Positions 1 to 7,459 of a DNA stretch of 30,568 bases are shown here, piece by piece (position 1 is the stretch's first letter; each line of letters begins with the position of its first letter). The notes under the pieces were generated by a model that saw only the letters and a program-made list of their open reading frames with translations, was not told where the DNA came from and did not search any database. The translations under genes were made by a program, and so were the position numbers. The DNA lies in contig DAIUFH010000022.1 of assembly GCA_036844705.1 (NCBI GenBank), forward strand, positions 1-30,568. Direction: 5' to 3'. The DNA is from DAIUFH01 sp036844705 (GTDB lineage Bacteria; Bacillota; Clostridia; Tissierellales; Tissierellaceae).

Positions 1-53
1 GCATCGCCTTGCCAAGGCGAGGGTCGCGAGTTCGAATCTCGTCTTCCGCTCCA
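1..53 (+). tRNA. tRNA-Gly (GCC), 5' end outside the window
   Basis: The 3' part of a tRNA is visible. It has an anticodon arm with loop TTGCCAA (anticodon GCC), a T-arm with GTTCGAATC, the acceptor strand and an encoded CCA end. The stem GCGAG/CTCGT closes the T loop. The first ~22 bases are cut off by the window edge. Seven bases separate it from the next tRNA, so the two are probably co-transcribed. Confidence 0.9.
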
Positions 54-59
54 TCGTGT

Positions 60-133
<74 letters not shown>

Positions 134-138
134 GAACA

Positions 139-172
139 ACTCTAGAATAAAAAAGATTCTAGAGTTTTTTTA
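139..172 (+). terminator. Rho-independent terminator of the tRNA cluster
   Basis: A perfect 10-bp stem ACTCTAGAAT/ATTCTAGAGT with a 7-base A-rich loop is followed by a run of seven T. It lies six bases after the tRNA-Cys CCA. Confidence 0.9.
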
Positions 173-193
173 TTACATGGATCAAAATTTAAA

Positions 194-225
194 ATTTATT
201 AATTTAAATGATTAAATTAATAAAT
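194..225 (+). repeat. Perfect AT-only inverted repeat upstream of the first protein gene
   Basis: Two perfectly complementary 14-base arms (194-207 and 212-225), made only of A and T, enclose the 4-base loop ATGA. The hairpin ends 15 bases before the start codon of the next gene, just ahead of its GGGG ribosome-binding segment, so it could affect translation or mark an AT-rich promoter. No function can be assigned from sequence. Confidence 0.6.
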
Positions 226-240
226 AAATGGGGTATAAAA

Positions 241-984
241 ATGACAAATTCATTTATTCCATTAAAGGAAGCGAATTTGGCAATTATTGATGGAAGAGCA
301 AGCGAAAAAATAGTAAACAATTTGGAGATACTTAATATAAAGGTAATAAGGAGCATAAAATGCAATGCTCTGGAAGAAAGCATATCATACCATCCTGATA
401 TGGTACTTCATCCTATAAATCACAATACTATTGTTGTGGCTCCAAGTGTTTTTGACTATTATGACGATAAACTTTCGCCTTTTGGGTTAAAGGTTATAAA
501 GGGAGAGACAACATTAAGTAGTAAATATCCTTATGATATTGCATATAATGTAGGTAGGCTTAAAAATATCGCCATTCATAATTTTAGATATACTGACGAA
601 AAACTTAAATTTTTTTTAAAAAAAGAGAATGTAAATTTTTTAAATATAAATCAAGGATATAGTAAGTGTTCTTTGGCAATAGCAGATAATATTAGTGGAA
701 TTACTGCAGATGTTTATATGTTTAAAAAATTATTGGAATTAGGCTATGATATGTTGCTAATAGAGCCTGGTCATATAAATCTATTTAATCAAAAATACGG
801 ATTTATCGGTGGAACATCAGGCAATTATACAAAGGATATTGTTTTATTTTCTGGACGGTTAGATAAGCATCCAGATTATCTTAAAATAGAAAATTATTTT
901 AGAAGGAAAAATAAAAAAATAATATATCTTTCTGATGATGATATTATTGACCTAGGTACAATAATTACTCTTTTCATTTGCTAA
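241..984 (+). CDS. Putative DUF6873-type protein with guanidine-modifying-enzyme (GME) fold
   Basis: This is a 247-residue cytosolic protein with no signal peptide or membrane span. From memory it resembles the clostridial family named DUF6873, annotated as having the pentein/GME fold of dimethylarginine dimethylaminohydrolase. Visible supporting motifs are HPINHNTIVVAP in the N-terminal half, GYSKCSLAIAD with one Cys in the middle, EPGHINLFNQKYGFIGGTSG with a His, and a C-terminal DLGTIITL strand. In pentein enzymes a Cys and a His are catalytic, but which residues would play that role here cannot be decided, so activity is unproven. The start at 241 is preferred because GGGG lies 7 bases upstream. 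The in-frame ATG at 208 sits in the loop of an inverted repeat and has no ribosome binding site. The gene lies alone between a tRNA cluster and ytxC. Confidence 0.6.
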   Translation: MTNSFIPLKEANLAIIDGRASEKIVNNLEILNIKVIRSIKCNALEESISYHPDMVLHPINHNTIVVAPSVFDYYDDKLSPFGLKVIKGETTLSSKYPYDIAYNVGRLKNIAIHNFRYTDEKLKFFLKKENVNFLNINQGYSKCSLAIADNISGITADVYMFKKLLELGYDMLLIEPGHINLFNQKYGFIGGTSGNYTKDIVLFSGRLDKHPDYLKIENYFRRKNKKIIYLSDDDIIDLGTIITLFIC

Positions 985-1043
985 TATTTATCTAGTATAC
1001 TGATTATTTAGAAGAACATACTATAAGGTAAGGGAGTGATATT

Positions 1044-1892
1044 GTGGAATCCATTAGAATCGGAACAAATCTACCTAAAGATAAAATTAGTGAGATAATC
1101 AATTCCAATTCCTTTAGTTCAAAGGTTAAAATGAAGAGTGAATCATTCGATAACAGTGAATTTTTCATTTTTGATATAGATAAGTATAGATTAGAAGAAG
1201 TATCTTTATTTAATAATTTAGCTAAATTGATTCAAAACATTATAAATAAACTATATATGAAGGAAATCATAGAGGATAAGGTATCAGCTATACTTCAAGA
1301 TTTTGTTCAAAGTGATATAGATGAAGTTGGTAATACTGTATATGATTTACTATTAGATGAAAATTATTTTGAGGATGATAAAAGTAGGATAGAAAAGGAA
1401 ATAAAGGATTATTTATTGGAAAATAATACTTTGATTTTAGATGGGTATATAAGATTTAGATCCAGATCATTTGAGGATTTAGTAGATAAGATAATTGAAA
1501 AGGTTATATTGGATATTCAGATGGAAAGTGAATATGAAGATTTTATAGAAATGCTTCAGTACTATTTGGAGACACAGTTGCCCAAGGTAGATACAGTAAA
1601 TGTAATTATTAGAAACAATGAATTTTATCTTCTTGACAACAAGCAAAGACCAATAGAAAGTACTTCTATCAAATCAATAATTGAGGAATATGAAATAAAT
1701 GATATAAGTAAAGCAGATGTTTTAGTAAGCACATTGATAGTTCTTGCTCCGAATAAAGTTGTAATCCATATTAAAAACGATAACGAAAAAGAACTGATGC
1801 AAATATTAAAGAAGATTTTTACTAAAAGACTTACCTTCTGCTATAGTTGTGAAATTTGTGATATTCCAACTATTAAGGAGGATAATGAATAG
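1044..1892 (+). CDS. ytxC: YtxC-family putative sporulation protein
   Basis: This 282-residue protein matches the YtxC family in length and character. It is acidic and mostly helical, with the core ENNTLILDGYIRFR near residues 126-139, followed by a second helical half and a C-terminal domain. In Bacillus ytxC is linked to sporulation, but its biochemistry is unknown. In Clostridia it often lies beside thrS, and here thrS is two genes downstream, which supports the call. Translation starts at a GTG preceded by AAGGGAG at 1030-1036. No transmembrane segment is apparent. The gene ends directly in a terminator, so it forms its own unit or one with the preceding gene. Confidence 0.8.
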   Translation: MESIRIGTNLPKDKISEIINSNSFSSKVKMKSESFDNSEFFIFDIDKYRLEEVSLFNNLAKLIQNIINKLYMKEIIEDKVSAILQDFVQSDIDEVGNTVYDLLLDENYFEDDKSRIEKEIKDYLLENNTLILDGYIRFRSRSFEDLVDKIIEKVILDIQMESEYEDFIEMLQYYLETQLPKVDTVNVIIRNNEFYLLDNKQRPIESTSIKSIIEEYEINDISKADVLVSTLIVLAPNKVVIHIKNDNEKELMQILKKIFTKRLTFCYSCEICDIPTIKEDNE

Positions 1893-1915
1893 AGTTGAGA
1901 AATCAACTCTATTTT
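1891..1915 (+). terminator. Terminator after ytxC
   Basis: The stem AGAGTTGA/TCAACTCT with loop GAAA is followed by ATTTTAAG. The 5' arm overlaps the ytxC stop codon. The T-run is short, so termination may be moderate. Confidence 0.75.
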
Positions 1916-1928
1916 AAGTTAATATCGT

Positions 1929-1959
1929 TTGAAAATCACAGCAAAAATGTTATTATAAT
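1929..1959 (+). promoter_or_regulatory. Probable sigma-A promoter of hisS
   Basis: TTGAAA at 1929-1934 and TATAAT at 1954-1959 are separated by 19 bp, slightly wider than the ideal 17. It follows the ytxC terminator and would start a leader of about 85 nt before hisS. Confidence 0.5.
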
Positions 1960-1963
1960 ATTT

Positions 1964-2046
1964 AACAAGGGAGATTGGCCCACCTTGTTGAAGTATTGCT
2001 AGAAGCTAAAGAAAGTTTCCTTGGGTCATAAGTTAAGTTTAGGAGG
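1964..2046 (+). promoter_or_regulatory. Structured hisS leader, possible pseudoknot, not a T-box
   Basis: Arms AACAAGG (1964-1970) and CCTTGTT (1983-1989) form a hairpin. Its loop contains GGCCCA (1977-1982), which can pair with TGGGTC (2022-2027) downstream, giving an H-type pseudoknot. A second CCTTG at 2019-2023 can compete for the first arm. The element ends at the AGGAGG at 2041-2046. The conserved T-box antiterminator box (TGGNACC type) is absent. No known riboswitch class was recognised. Confidence 0.4.
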
Positions 2047-2053
2047 TATAAAT

Positions 2054-3364
2054 ATGGGTGTAAACATTGTTAAACCTTCGATTTTACCAGGTTTTATGGA
2101 GCTAACACCTTCCAATCAAATATTATTTAATAAAATTATGGATACTATAAGAAGGAATTATGAAAAGTTTGGATTTTTACCAATAGATACTCCACTTATA
2201 GAAAAATCTGAGGTGTTACTTGCAAAGGGTGGAGGTGAGACTGAAAAACAAATCTATAAGGTTGTTAAAGGTGATACCGATATGTCCTTAAGATTTGATT
2301 TGACTGTTCCATTAGCTAGATATGTTGCTCAAAATTATTCTGAATTGAGTTTTCCATATAGAAGATATCATATAGGAAAGGTATATAGAGGGGAACGAAA
2401 TCAAAAAGGAAGGTTTAGAGAATTTTATCAGGCTGATATAGACATTATAGGAAATGGAAGCTTGGATATAGTAAATGATGCTGAAATACCTAGTGTTATC
2501 TATTCAACATTTAGAGAGCTTGGTTTTGATTCCTTTACCATAAAAATAAACAATAGAAAATTATTATCAGGATTTTTCAATAGCCTTGGAGTTATCGATT
2601 CAACTAATATACTTAGAACAGTAGATAAACTTGAAAAGATAGGTGTAGAAAATGTAACAAAGGAATTGGATGAACAAGGCTTAAGCACTGATACAATTGA
2701 AAGTATTATGGATTTTATTTCTATTAAAGGTACTAATGATGAAACAATACAGGCTTTAAAAAGTTTAAATATCGACAATGAACGTTTCAATGAAGGTTTA
2801 GATGAATTGCAAAAGGTTGTAGAATATATAAGACTATTTGGAGTGCCTGAAGAGAATTTTGCTCTTGATTTAACTATAGCAAGGGGTTTGGATTATTATA
2901 CTGGAACTGTATATGAAACATTTCTAAATGATTATCTGAGTATAGGAAGTGTTTGCTCAGGAGGTAGATATGATGATTTGGCTACATACTATACAAAGCA
3001 AAAACTACCTGGAGTAGGGATTTCTATAGGACTGACAAGATTATTTTATCAGCTTACTGAAGCGGGAATTATAAAAAGTAATGATTATTCACTAACGAAG
3101 GTATTGATTATACCAATGGAAGGATATATGGATTATGCTGTAAGGGCAGCAAGTGTTCTTAGAAATGAGGGTATATTTACGCAAGTTTATCTAGAACCCG
3201 GTAAAATAGGTAAAAAGTTTAATTATGCGGATAAATTGAATATTCCATATGTAATAGTAGTAGGTAAGGAGGAATGTGAAAACAATACATATTCCCTTAA
3301 GGATATGAAATCTGGAGAACAAAAAACTATCTCCATAGAGGAAGCTATAAAAACTTTAAAGTAG
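2054..3364 (+). CDS. hisS: Histidine--tRNA ligase
   Basis: HisRS charges tRNA-His with histidine using ATP, as a cytosolic class II homodimer. The sequence shows DLTVPLARY (residues 82-90), motif 2 with VYRGER and REFYQADIDIIG (about 110-133), the histidine-binding ARGLDYYTG segment near residue 276, motif 3 SIGLTRLF, and a C-terminal anticodon-binding domain. The RGLDYYTG signature and the full anticodon domain argue against the HisZ paralogue. The ATG at 2054 is chosen because AGGAGG lies 7 bases upstream. The in-frame TTG at 2021 has no ribosome binding site and falls inside the leader structure. The product is 436 residues, close to the family norm. The leader lacks T-box sequences, unlike the thrS gene downstream. 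Confidence 0.95.
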   Translation: MGVNIVKPSILPGFMELTPSNQILFNKIMDTIRRNYEKFGFLPIDTPLIEKSEVLLAKGGGETEKQIYKVVKGDTDMSLRFDLTVPLARYVAQNYSELSFPYRRYHIGKVYRGERNQKGRFREFYQADIDIIGNGSLDIVNDAEIPSVIYSTFRELGFDSFTIKINNRKLLSGFFNSLGVIDSTNILRTVDKLEKIGVENVTKELDEQGLSTDTIESIMDFISIKGTNDETIQALKSLNIDNERFNEGLDELQKVVEYIRLFGVPEENFALDLTIARGLDYYTGTVYETFLNDYLSIGSVCSGGRYDDLATYYTKQKLPGVGISIGLTRLFYQLTEAGIIKSNDYSLTKVLIIPMEGYMDYAVRAASVLRNEGIFTQVYLEPGKIGKKFNYADKLNIPYVIVVGKEECENNTYSLKDMKSGEQKTISIEEAIKTLK

Positions 3365-3401
3365 ATAGAAATTAACTACTGTAATTTTGCTAAAATAGGG
3401 C

Positions 3402-3430
3402 TTGACAAATAGCATAGATAATTGTAAAAT
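3402..3430 (+). promoter_or_regulatory. Sigma-A promoter of thrS
   Basis: A perfect -35 box TTGACA at 3402-3407 and TAAAAT at 3425-3430 have 17-bp spacing. It lies just before the T-box leader. Confidence 0.7.
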
Positions 3431-3444
3431 ATAATTTAATTTAA

Positions 3445-3658
3445 TACAAATAGCAATGATGGGAAGAGTAGGCTAAAAATATCTATTTAGAGAGAGGAAT
3501 CATGGGTGCAAATTCCTTATAGTAAAATAGCTGAATACCACCCCTAAGCTGAATCCGACAAGGATATCCGTTTTTAACGTTATATTAAATGAGAAGTAAT
3601 TAGGGTGGAACCACGACCTTTCGTCCCTGCAAATGAGCAGTGATGAAAGGTTTTTTTT
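3445..3658 (+). promoter_or_regulatory. T-box leader (threonine) of thrS with terminator
   Basis: T-box leaders sense uncharged tRNA and allow transcription of the synthetase gene when the amino acid is short. The diagnostic sequence TAGGGTGGAACCACG is at 3601-3615. A strong terminator hairpin follows: 5' arm 3616-3630, 3' arm 3637-3651, then eight T including the arm end. The T-box bases can pair with part of this stem to form the antiterminator. Upstream, stem I ends in CTGAATACCACC, where ACC (3537-3539) is the likely specifier codon for threonine, matching the downstream gene. The exact 5' limit of the leader is estimated. Confidence 0.9.
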
Positions 3659-3660
3659 AT

Positions 3661-3789
3661 GACCTAACCCAATTTACGGTGGTTTTCCGTAAATTGATGG
3701 TAGGTCAAACGCAATGAGAACCAAATTTGTGCGACCTAAGGAGCAAACAAATTTGTGTTTCGAAACTGCGAGAGCATTATGGGTTACGA
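3661..3789 (+). repeat. Palindromic, MITE-like intergenic element between T-box and thrS
   Basis: The stretch begins with a long hairpin: GACCTA (3661-3666) plus CAATTTACGG pair with CCGTAAATTG plus TAGGTC (ending 3706). It goes on with two copies of the self-complementary ACAAATTTGT type and a third GACCTA at 3733. The outer boundaries carry inverted TAACCCA (3665-3671) and TGGGTTA (3780-3786). The segment is less AT-rich than its surroundings and has no open reading frame. It looks like a dispersed, folded intergenic repeat inserted between the T-box terminator and the thrS ribosome binding site. No second copy was seen in this window. Confidence 0.5.
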
Positions 3790-3845
3790 AAGTATTAAAT
3801 AAGATTGCTAATTTAATTATTTTATAATTATAGGAGGTTTGAAAG

Positions 3846-5753
3846 ATGATTAAAATTACTTTACCAGATGGTTCAATAAGAGAGTATGAAAAGGGTGTGA
3901 AGGTATTAGATGTAACAAGAGATATATCTGAAGGTCTAGCTAGAGTTGCTTTAGGTGCTGTTGTAAATGAAGATATAAAGGGAATGCAAGAATCAGTAAA
4001 TGAAGATTCAACTTTTAGAGTAGTTAAATTCGAAGACCCTGAGGGGAAAAAGATATTTTGGCATACTTCGGCACATATTATGGCCTTAGCAGTCCAAAGA
4101 CTATTTCCTGGCGTAAAATTTGCTATAGGGCCAGCTATAGATAATGGTTTCTATTATGATTTTGATACTGAGCATAGATTTACTCCTGAGGATTTAGAGA
4201 AGATTGAAAAGGAAATGGCAAAAATCGTAAAAGAAGGCTATGTGCTTGAAAGATTTGAAATGCCTAGAGATGAAGCTTTAAAATATTTTAAGGATAAGGA
4301 TGAAGTATACAAGGTTGATTTGATTGAAAATTTGCCTCCAGATGAGATAATATCATTTTACAAATTAGGTGACTTTACTGATCTATGTGCCGGTCCTCAT
4401 CTATACGATATAAAGAAGGTAAAGGCAATTAAGTTGCTAAGTATAGCAGGAGCATATTGGCGTGGAGACGAAAACAATAAGATGCTTCAAAGGATATATG
4501 GTACAACATATGAAAAAAAGAAAGACTTAGAAGAATATCTTAATAGGTTAGAAGAAGCTAAGAAAAGAGATCATAGAAAACTTGGCAAAGAATTGGATTT
4601 ATTTAGCATTCATGAAGAGGGACCAGGATTTCCTTTCTTTCATCCAAAAGGAATGATTTTAAGAAATATATTGGAGAACTTTTGGAAGGAAGAGCATATT
4701 AAAAGAGGCTATGGAGAAATCAAGACTCCATTAATTTTGAATGAAGCCTTATGGCACCAATCAGGTCATTGGGATCATTATAAGGAAAATATGTATTTCA
4801 CTAAAATAGACGATAGCGACTATGCAATTAAACCTATGAATTGTCCAGGTTCAATTTTAGTATATAAATCTCAACTGTATAGCTATAGAGATTTTCCGCT
4901 AAGACTTGGTGAATTGGGATTAGTGCATAGACATGAGTTGTCAGGGGCATTACATGGTCTTATGAGAGTAAGGAGCTTTACTCAAGATGATGCACACATT
5001 TATTGTTTACCTTCTCAGATAAAGAGTGAAATTAAGGGTGTAATTGATCTTGCAGATTATATTTATAATGTTTTTGGTTTTAAATATCATGTAGAATTAT
5101 CTACAAGGCCAGAGAACTCAATGGGTACAGAGGAACAATGGAATTTAGCTACTGATAGTTTAAGAGAAGTTCTTGAAGAAAAAGGTATCGATTTTATTAT
5201 CAATGAAGGTGATGGAGCCTTTTACGGACCAAAGATAGATTTTCATCTTGAAGATGCTATAGGAAGAACATGGCAATGTGGTACTATTCAATTGGATTTC
5301 CAAATGCCTGAAAGATTTGATTTATATTATATAGACAAGGACAATGAAAAGAAAAGACCTGTAATGATTCATAGAACTATCCTTGGTAGTATAGAAAGAT
5401 TCATGGGAATATTAATTGAACACTATGCAGGAAAATTCCCAGTATGGTTGGCACCAGTTCAAGCTTCAATTCTACCAATATCCGATAAATTCAATGATTA
5501 TGCATATCAATTAAGAGAAGAAATGAATTCTAAAGGTATCAGAATAGAAGTAGATGATAGAGCTGAAAAAATAGGGTATAAGATTAGGGAAGCTCAGTTA
5601 AAGAGAGTGCCATATATGCTTATAGTAGGTGAAAAGGAAGTTCAAGATAGACTCGTTTCTGCTAGAAGTAGGGATGATGGTGACTTAGGGCAGATGACTA
5701 TAGATGATTTTGAAGCAAAATTGAAATACGAAAATGATAATAAGGTAAATTAA
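3846..5753 (+). CDS. thrS: Threonine--tRNA ligase
   Basis: ThrRS charges tRNA-Thr and removes misattached serine. Domains in order are TGS (about 1-62), the second additional/editing domain (about 65-230) with zinc-type residues HTSAH (His73, His77) and DLCAGPH (Cys181, His185), the class II catalytic core (about 245-535) with MNCPGS and VHRHELSGALHGLMRVR, and a C-terminal anticodon-binding domain (about 540-635). The length of 635 residues is typical and no key residue is missing. AGGAGG lies at 3832-3837, 8 bases before the ATG. Expression is controlled by the T-box leader upstream. The gene ends in a terminator shared with the convergent ftsH-like gene. Confidence 0.97.
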   Translation: MIKITLPDGSIREYEKGVKVLDVTRDISEGLARVALGAVVNEDIKGMQESVNEDSTFRVVKFEDPEGKKIFWHTSAHIMALAVQRLFPGVKFAIGPAIDNGFYYDFDTEHRFTPEDLEKIEKEMAKIVKEGYVLERFEMPRDEALKYFKDKDEVYKVDLIENLPPDEIISFYKLGDFTDLCAGPHLYDIKKVKAIKLLSIAGAYWRGDENNKMLQRIYGTTYEKKKDLEEYLNRLEEAKKRDHRKLGKELDLFSIHEEGPGFPFFHPKGMILRNILENFWKEEHIKRGYGEIKTPLILNEALWHQSGHWDHYKENMYFTKIDDSDYAIKPMNCPGSILVYKSQLYSYRDFPLRLGELGLVHRHELSGALHGLMRVRSFTQDDAHIYCLPSQIKSEIKGVIDLADYIYNVFGFKYHVELSTRPENSMGTEEQWNLATDSLREVLEEKGIDFIINEGDGAFYGPKIDFHLEDAIGRTWQCGTIQLDFQMPERFDLYYIDKDNEKKRPVMIHRTILGSIERFMGILIEHYAGKFPVWLAPVQASILPISDKFNDYAYQLREEMNSKGIRIEVDDRAEKIGYKIREAQLKRVPYMLIVGEKEVQDRLVSARSRDDGDLGQMTIDDFEAKLKYENDNKVN

Positions 5754-5777
5754 AAAGAGAGCTTTTGCTCTCTTTTT
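5752..5777. terminator. Bidirectional terminator between thrS and the ftsH-like gene
   Basis: AAAAAGAGAGC and GCTCTCTTTTT are complementary with a TTTT loop. T-runs appear at the 3' side on both strands, so it serves both convergent genes. Confidence 0.9.
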
Positions 5778-5780
5778 GAT

Positions 5781-7328
5781 TTAGGTTGCTAAATCTGCAA
5801 ACTTTTTGTACTTAGTGTATATGCTATCTAATTCTTTTTTATCGATAGTTTCATGTTCTAATAATGTTTTTGCTATGTGTTCAAGTATATCGTTATTTTC
5901 TTCTATAATGGATAATGCATCATTATATGCCTTATCGGTAATTTTCTTTATTTCCTGTCTTATTGAATCATAGTTGTATCTGATATAAACTTCATCTAAT
6001 GCTAATGTACCTAAAGAGCTCATACCATAACTGCATACCATTTCTCTAGCAATATCAGTTGCTTTATTTAAATCATCTTTTGCGCCTGTTGTAATCTCCT
6101 TGAACTTGAACTTCTCAGCTGCTCTACCTGCAAGTAAGCCTGTTATGCGGTAGTAGAGCTCCTTTTCTGTAAGTAGATACCTTTCCTCATCAGGAAATTT
6201 CAATACATAACCTAAAGCTTGACCTCTTGGAACTATAGATATCTTTTGTACTAAATCTACATTCAATACCCTTGAAACTAAGGCATGCCCTGCCTCGTGA
6301 AAAGCAACAGTATTTTTTTCTTTCAAAAGGATAGTTGGATTTTTCACTTCTAATCCAGCCAATACTCTTTCTATTGCAGCATCAAATTCCAATGAACTAA
6401 TGATATTTTTATTTTTTCTAACTGCGATTATTGCAGCTTCATTTGCAATATTTGCTAGTTGTGCACCGGAAAGGCCAGTAGTTTTCTTTGCTATCTCTTT
6501 TATGTTTATTGACTTATCTAGAGGTTTGTTATTTGTGTGTACCTCTAATATTCTTTCTCTTGCTTTAACATTTGGGTTTCCTACATAGATATGTCTATCA
6601 AATCTTCCTGGCCGTAGCAAGGCTTCATCCAATAAGTCTATTCTATTGGTCGCTCCGATAACTATAACTGTTTCGTTAGTATTAAATCCATCTAGTTCAA
6701 CTAACAATTGATTAAGGGTTTGATCCTTTTCATTATTAGATTCTGAATTTCTCTTAGTACCTATCGCATCTATTTCATCAATAAAGATAATACTTGGAGC
6801 TTCTTTTTTTGCCTTTTCAAACAATGTTCTAACTCTTTTTGCTCCAACACCTACATATTTTTCAACGAATTCAGAGCCACTAGCATATAAAAACGTTGAA
6901 TTAGTTTCGCCTGCAACTGCCTTGGCCAATAGTGTTTTACCTGTGCCAGGTGGTCCATGAAACAGTATACCTTTTGGTATTTTTGCTCCCATCCTCTTGT
7001 ATTTTTGGGAGTTATTGATGAAATCAATAGTTTCTTGCAATTCTTCTTTAATCTCTTCTAAACCGGCAACATCTCTAAAGGTTACATCTGGCTTATCCCT
7101 ATCCTTTGAATTGTCTTTTTCTGTTGTCAATATTGAAGGCATAAGTTGAGGTTTTTCATCTATACTCAAATAGTATATAAGTAGTACTACAGTTATGGAC
7201 ATAACAAGTAATTTATCTCCAAACATGAAGTCGATTGGTATTGAAGGAAAAAACCAGTCTAAAATAAGAATAGCTGAGGAAAATATTCCTATCATTAAAA
7301 AGAAGAACACTACTTTTTTCTTTTTCAA
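5781..7328 (-). CDS. ftsH: Short FtsH-type AAA+ zinc metalloprotease
   Basis: FtsH proteases are membrane-anchored ATP-dependent proteases that degrade misfolded membrane proteins and some cytosolic regulators. Two hydrophobic segments (about residues 6-25 and 38-54) are joined by a loop of only ~12 residues. The AAA+ module has Walker A GPPGTGKT (125-132), Walker B IIFIDEID (180-187), and the second region of homology with ATNR and RPGRFDR. The protease domain carries the zinc site HEAGH (344-348), and TTGAKDDL supplies the third ligand. At 515 residues it lacks the ~70-90-residue extracytoplasmic domain and the long C-terminal tail of housekeeping FtsH (~600-650). The start is TTG, preceded by AGGTGGGG 5 bases upstream on the minus strand. 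It may be a second, specialised FtsH paralogue, so the gene symbol is by family only. Confidence 0.88.
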   Translation of the reverse strand: MKKKKVVFFFLMIGIFSSAILILDWFFPSIPIDFMFGDKLLVMSITVVLLIYYLSIDEKPQLMPSILTTEKDNSKDRDKPDVTFRDVAGLEEIKEELQETIDFINNSQKYKRMGAKIPKGILFHGPPGTGKTLLAKAVAGETNSTFLYASGSEFVEKYVGVGAKRVRTLFEKAKKEAPSIIFIDEIDAIGTKRNSESNNEKDQTLNQLLVELDGFNTNETVIVIGATNRIDLLDEALLRPGRFDRHIYVGNPNVKARERILEVHTNNKPLDKSINIKEIAKKTTGLSGAQLANIANEAAIIAVRKNKNIISSLEFDAAIERVLAGLEVKNPTILLKEKNTVAFHEAGHALVSRVLNVDLVQKISIVPRGQALGYVLKFPDEERYLLTEKELYYRITGLLAGRAAEKFKFKEITTGAKDDLNKATDIAREMVCSYGMSSLGTLALDEVYIRYNYDSIRQEIKKITDKAYNDALSIIEENNDILEHIAKTLLEHETIDKKELDSIYTKYKKFADLAT

Positions 7329-7459
7329 TTTATCCCCACCTTTTTATGTTATAAATCTAGTTTAACCAAAAGGCTTTTTTATATAATGATATCTTGGGCT
7401 GGAAGATAATTTTTATTTTGGGTATAATTAGTATAAACTAGGAAGAAAGGGAGAATAAT

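Noticed and set aside
208..240. ATG at 208 as the start of the first protein gene
   Set aside because: It lies in the loop of an inverted repeat without a ribosome binding site. The ATG at 241 has GGGG upstream.
2021..2053. TTG at 2021 as hisS start
   Set aside because: There is no ribosome binding site, and it overlaps the leader structure. The ATG at 2054 follows AGGAGG.
1964..2053. T-box leader for hisS
   Set aside because: The conserved TGGNACC-type box and a T-box terminator are missing.
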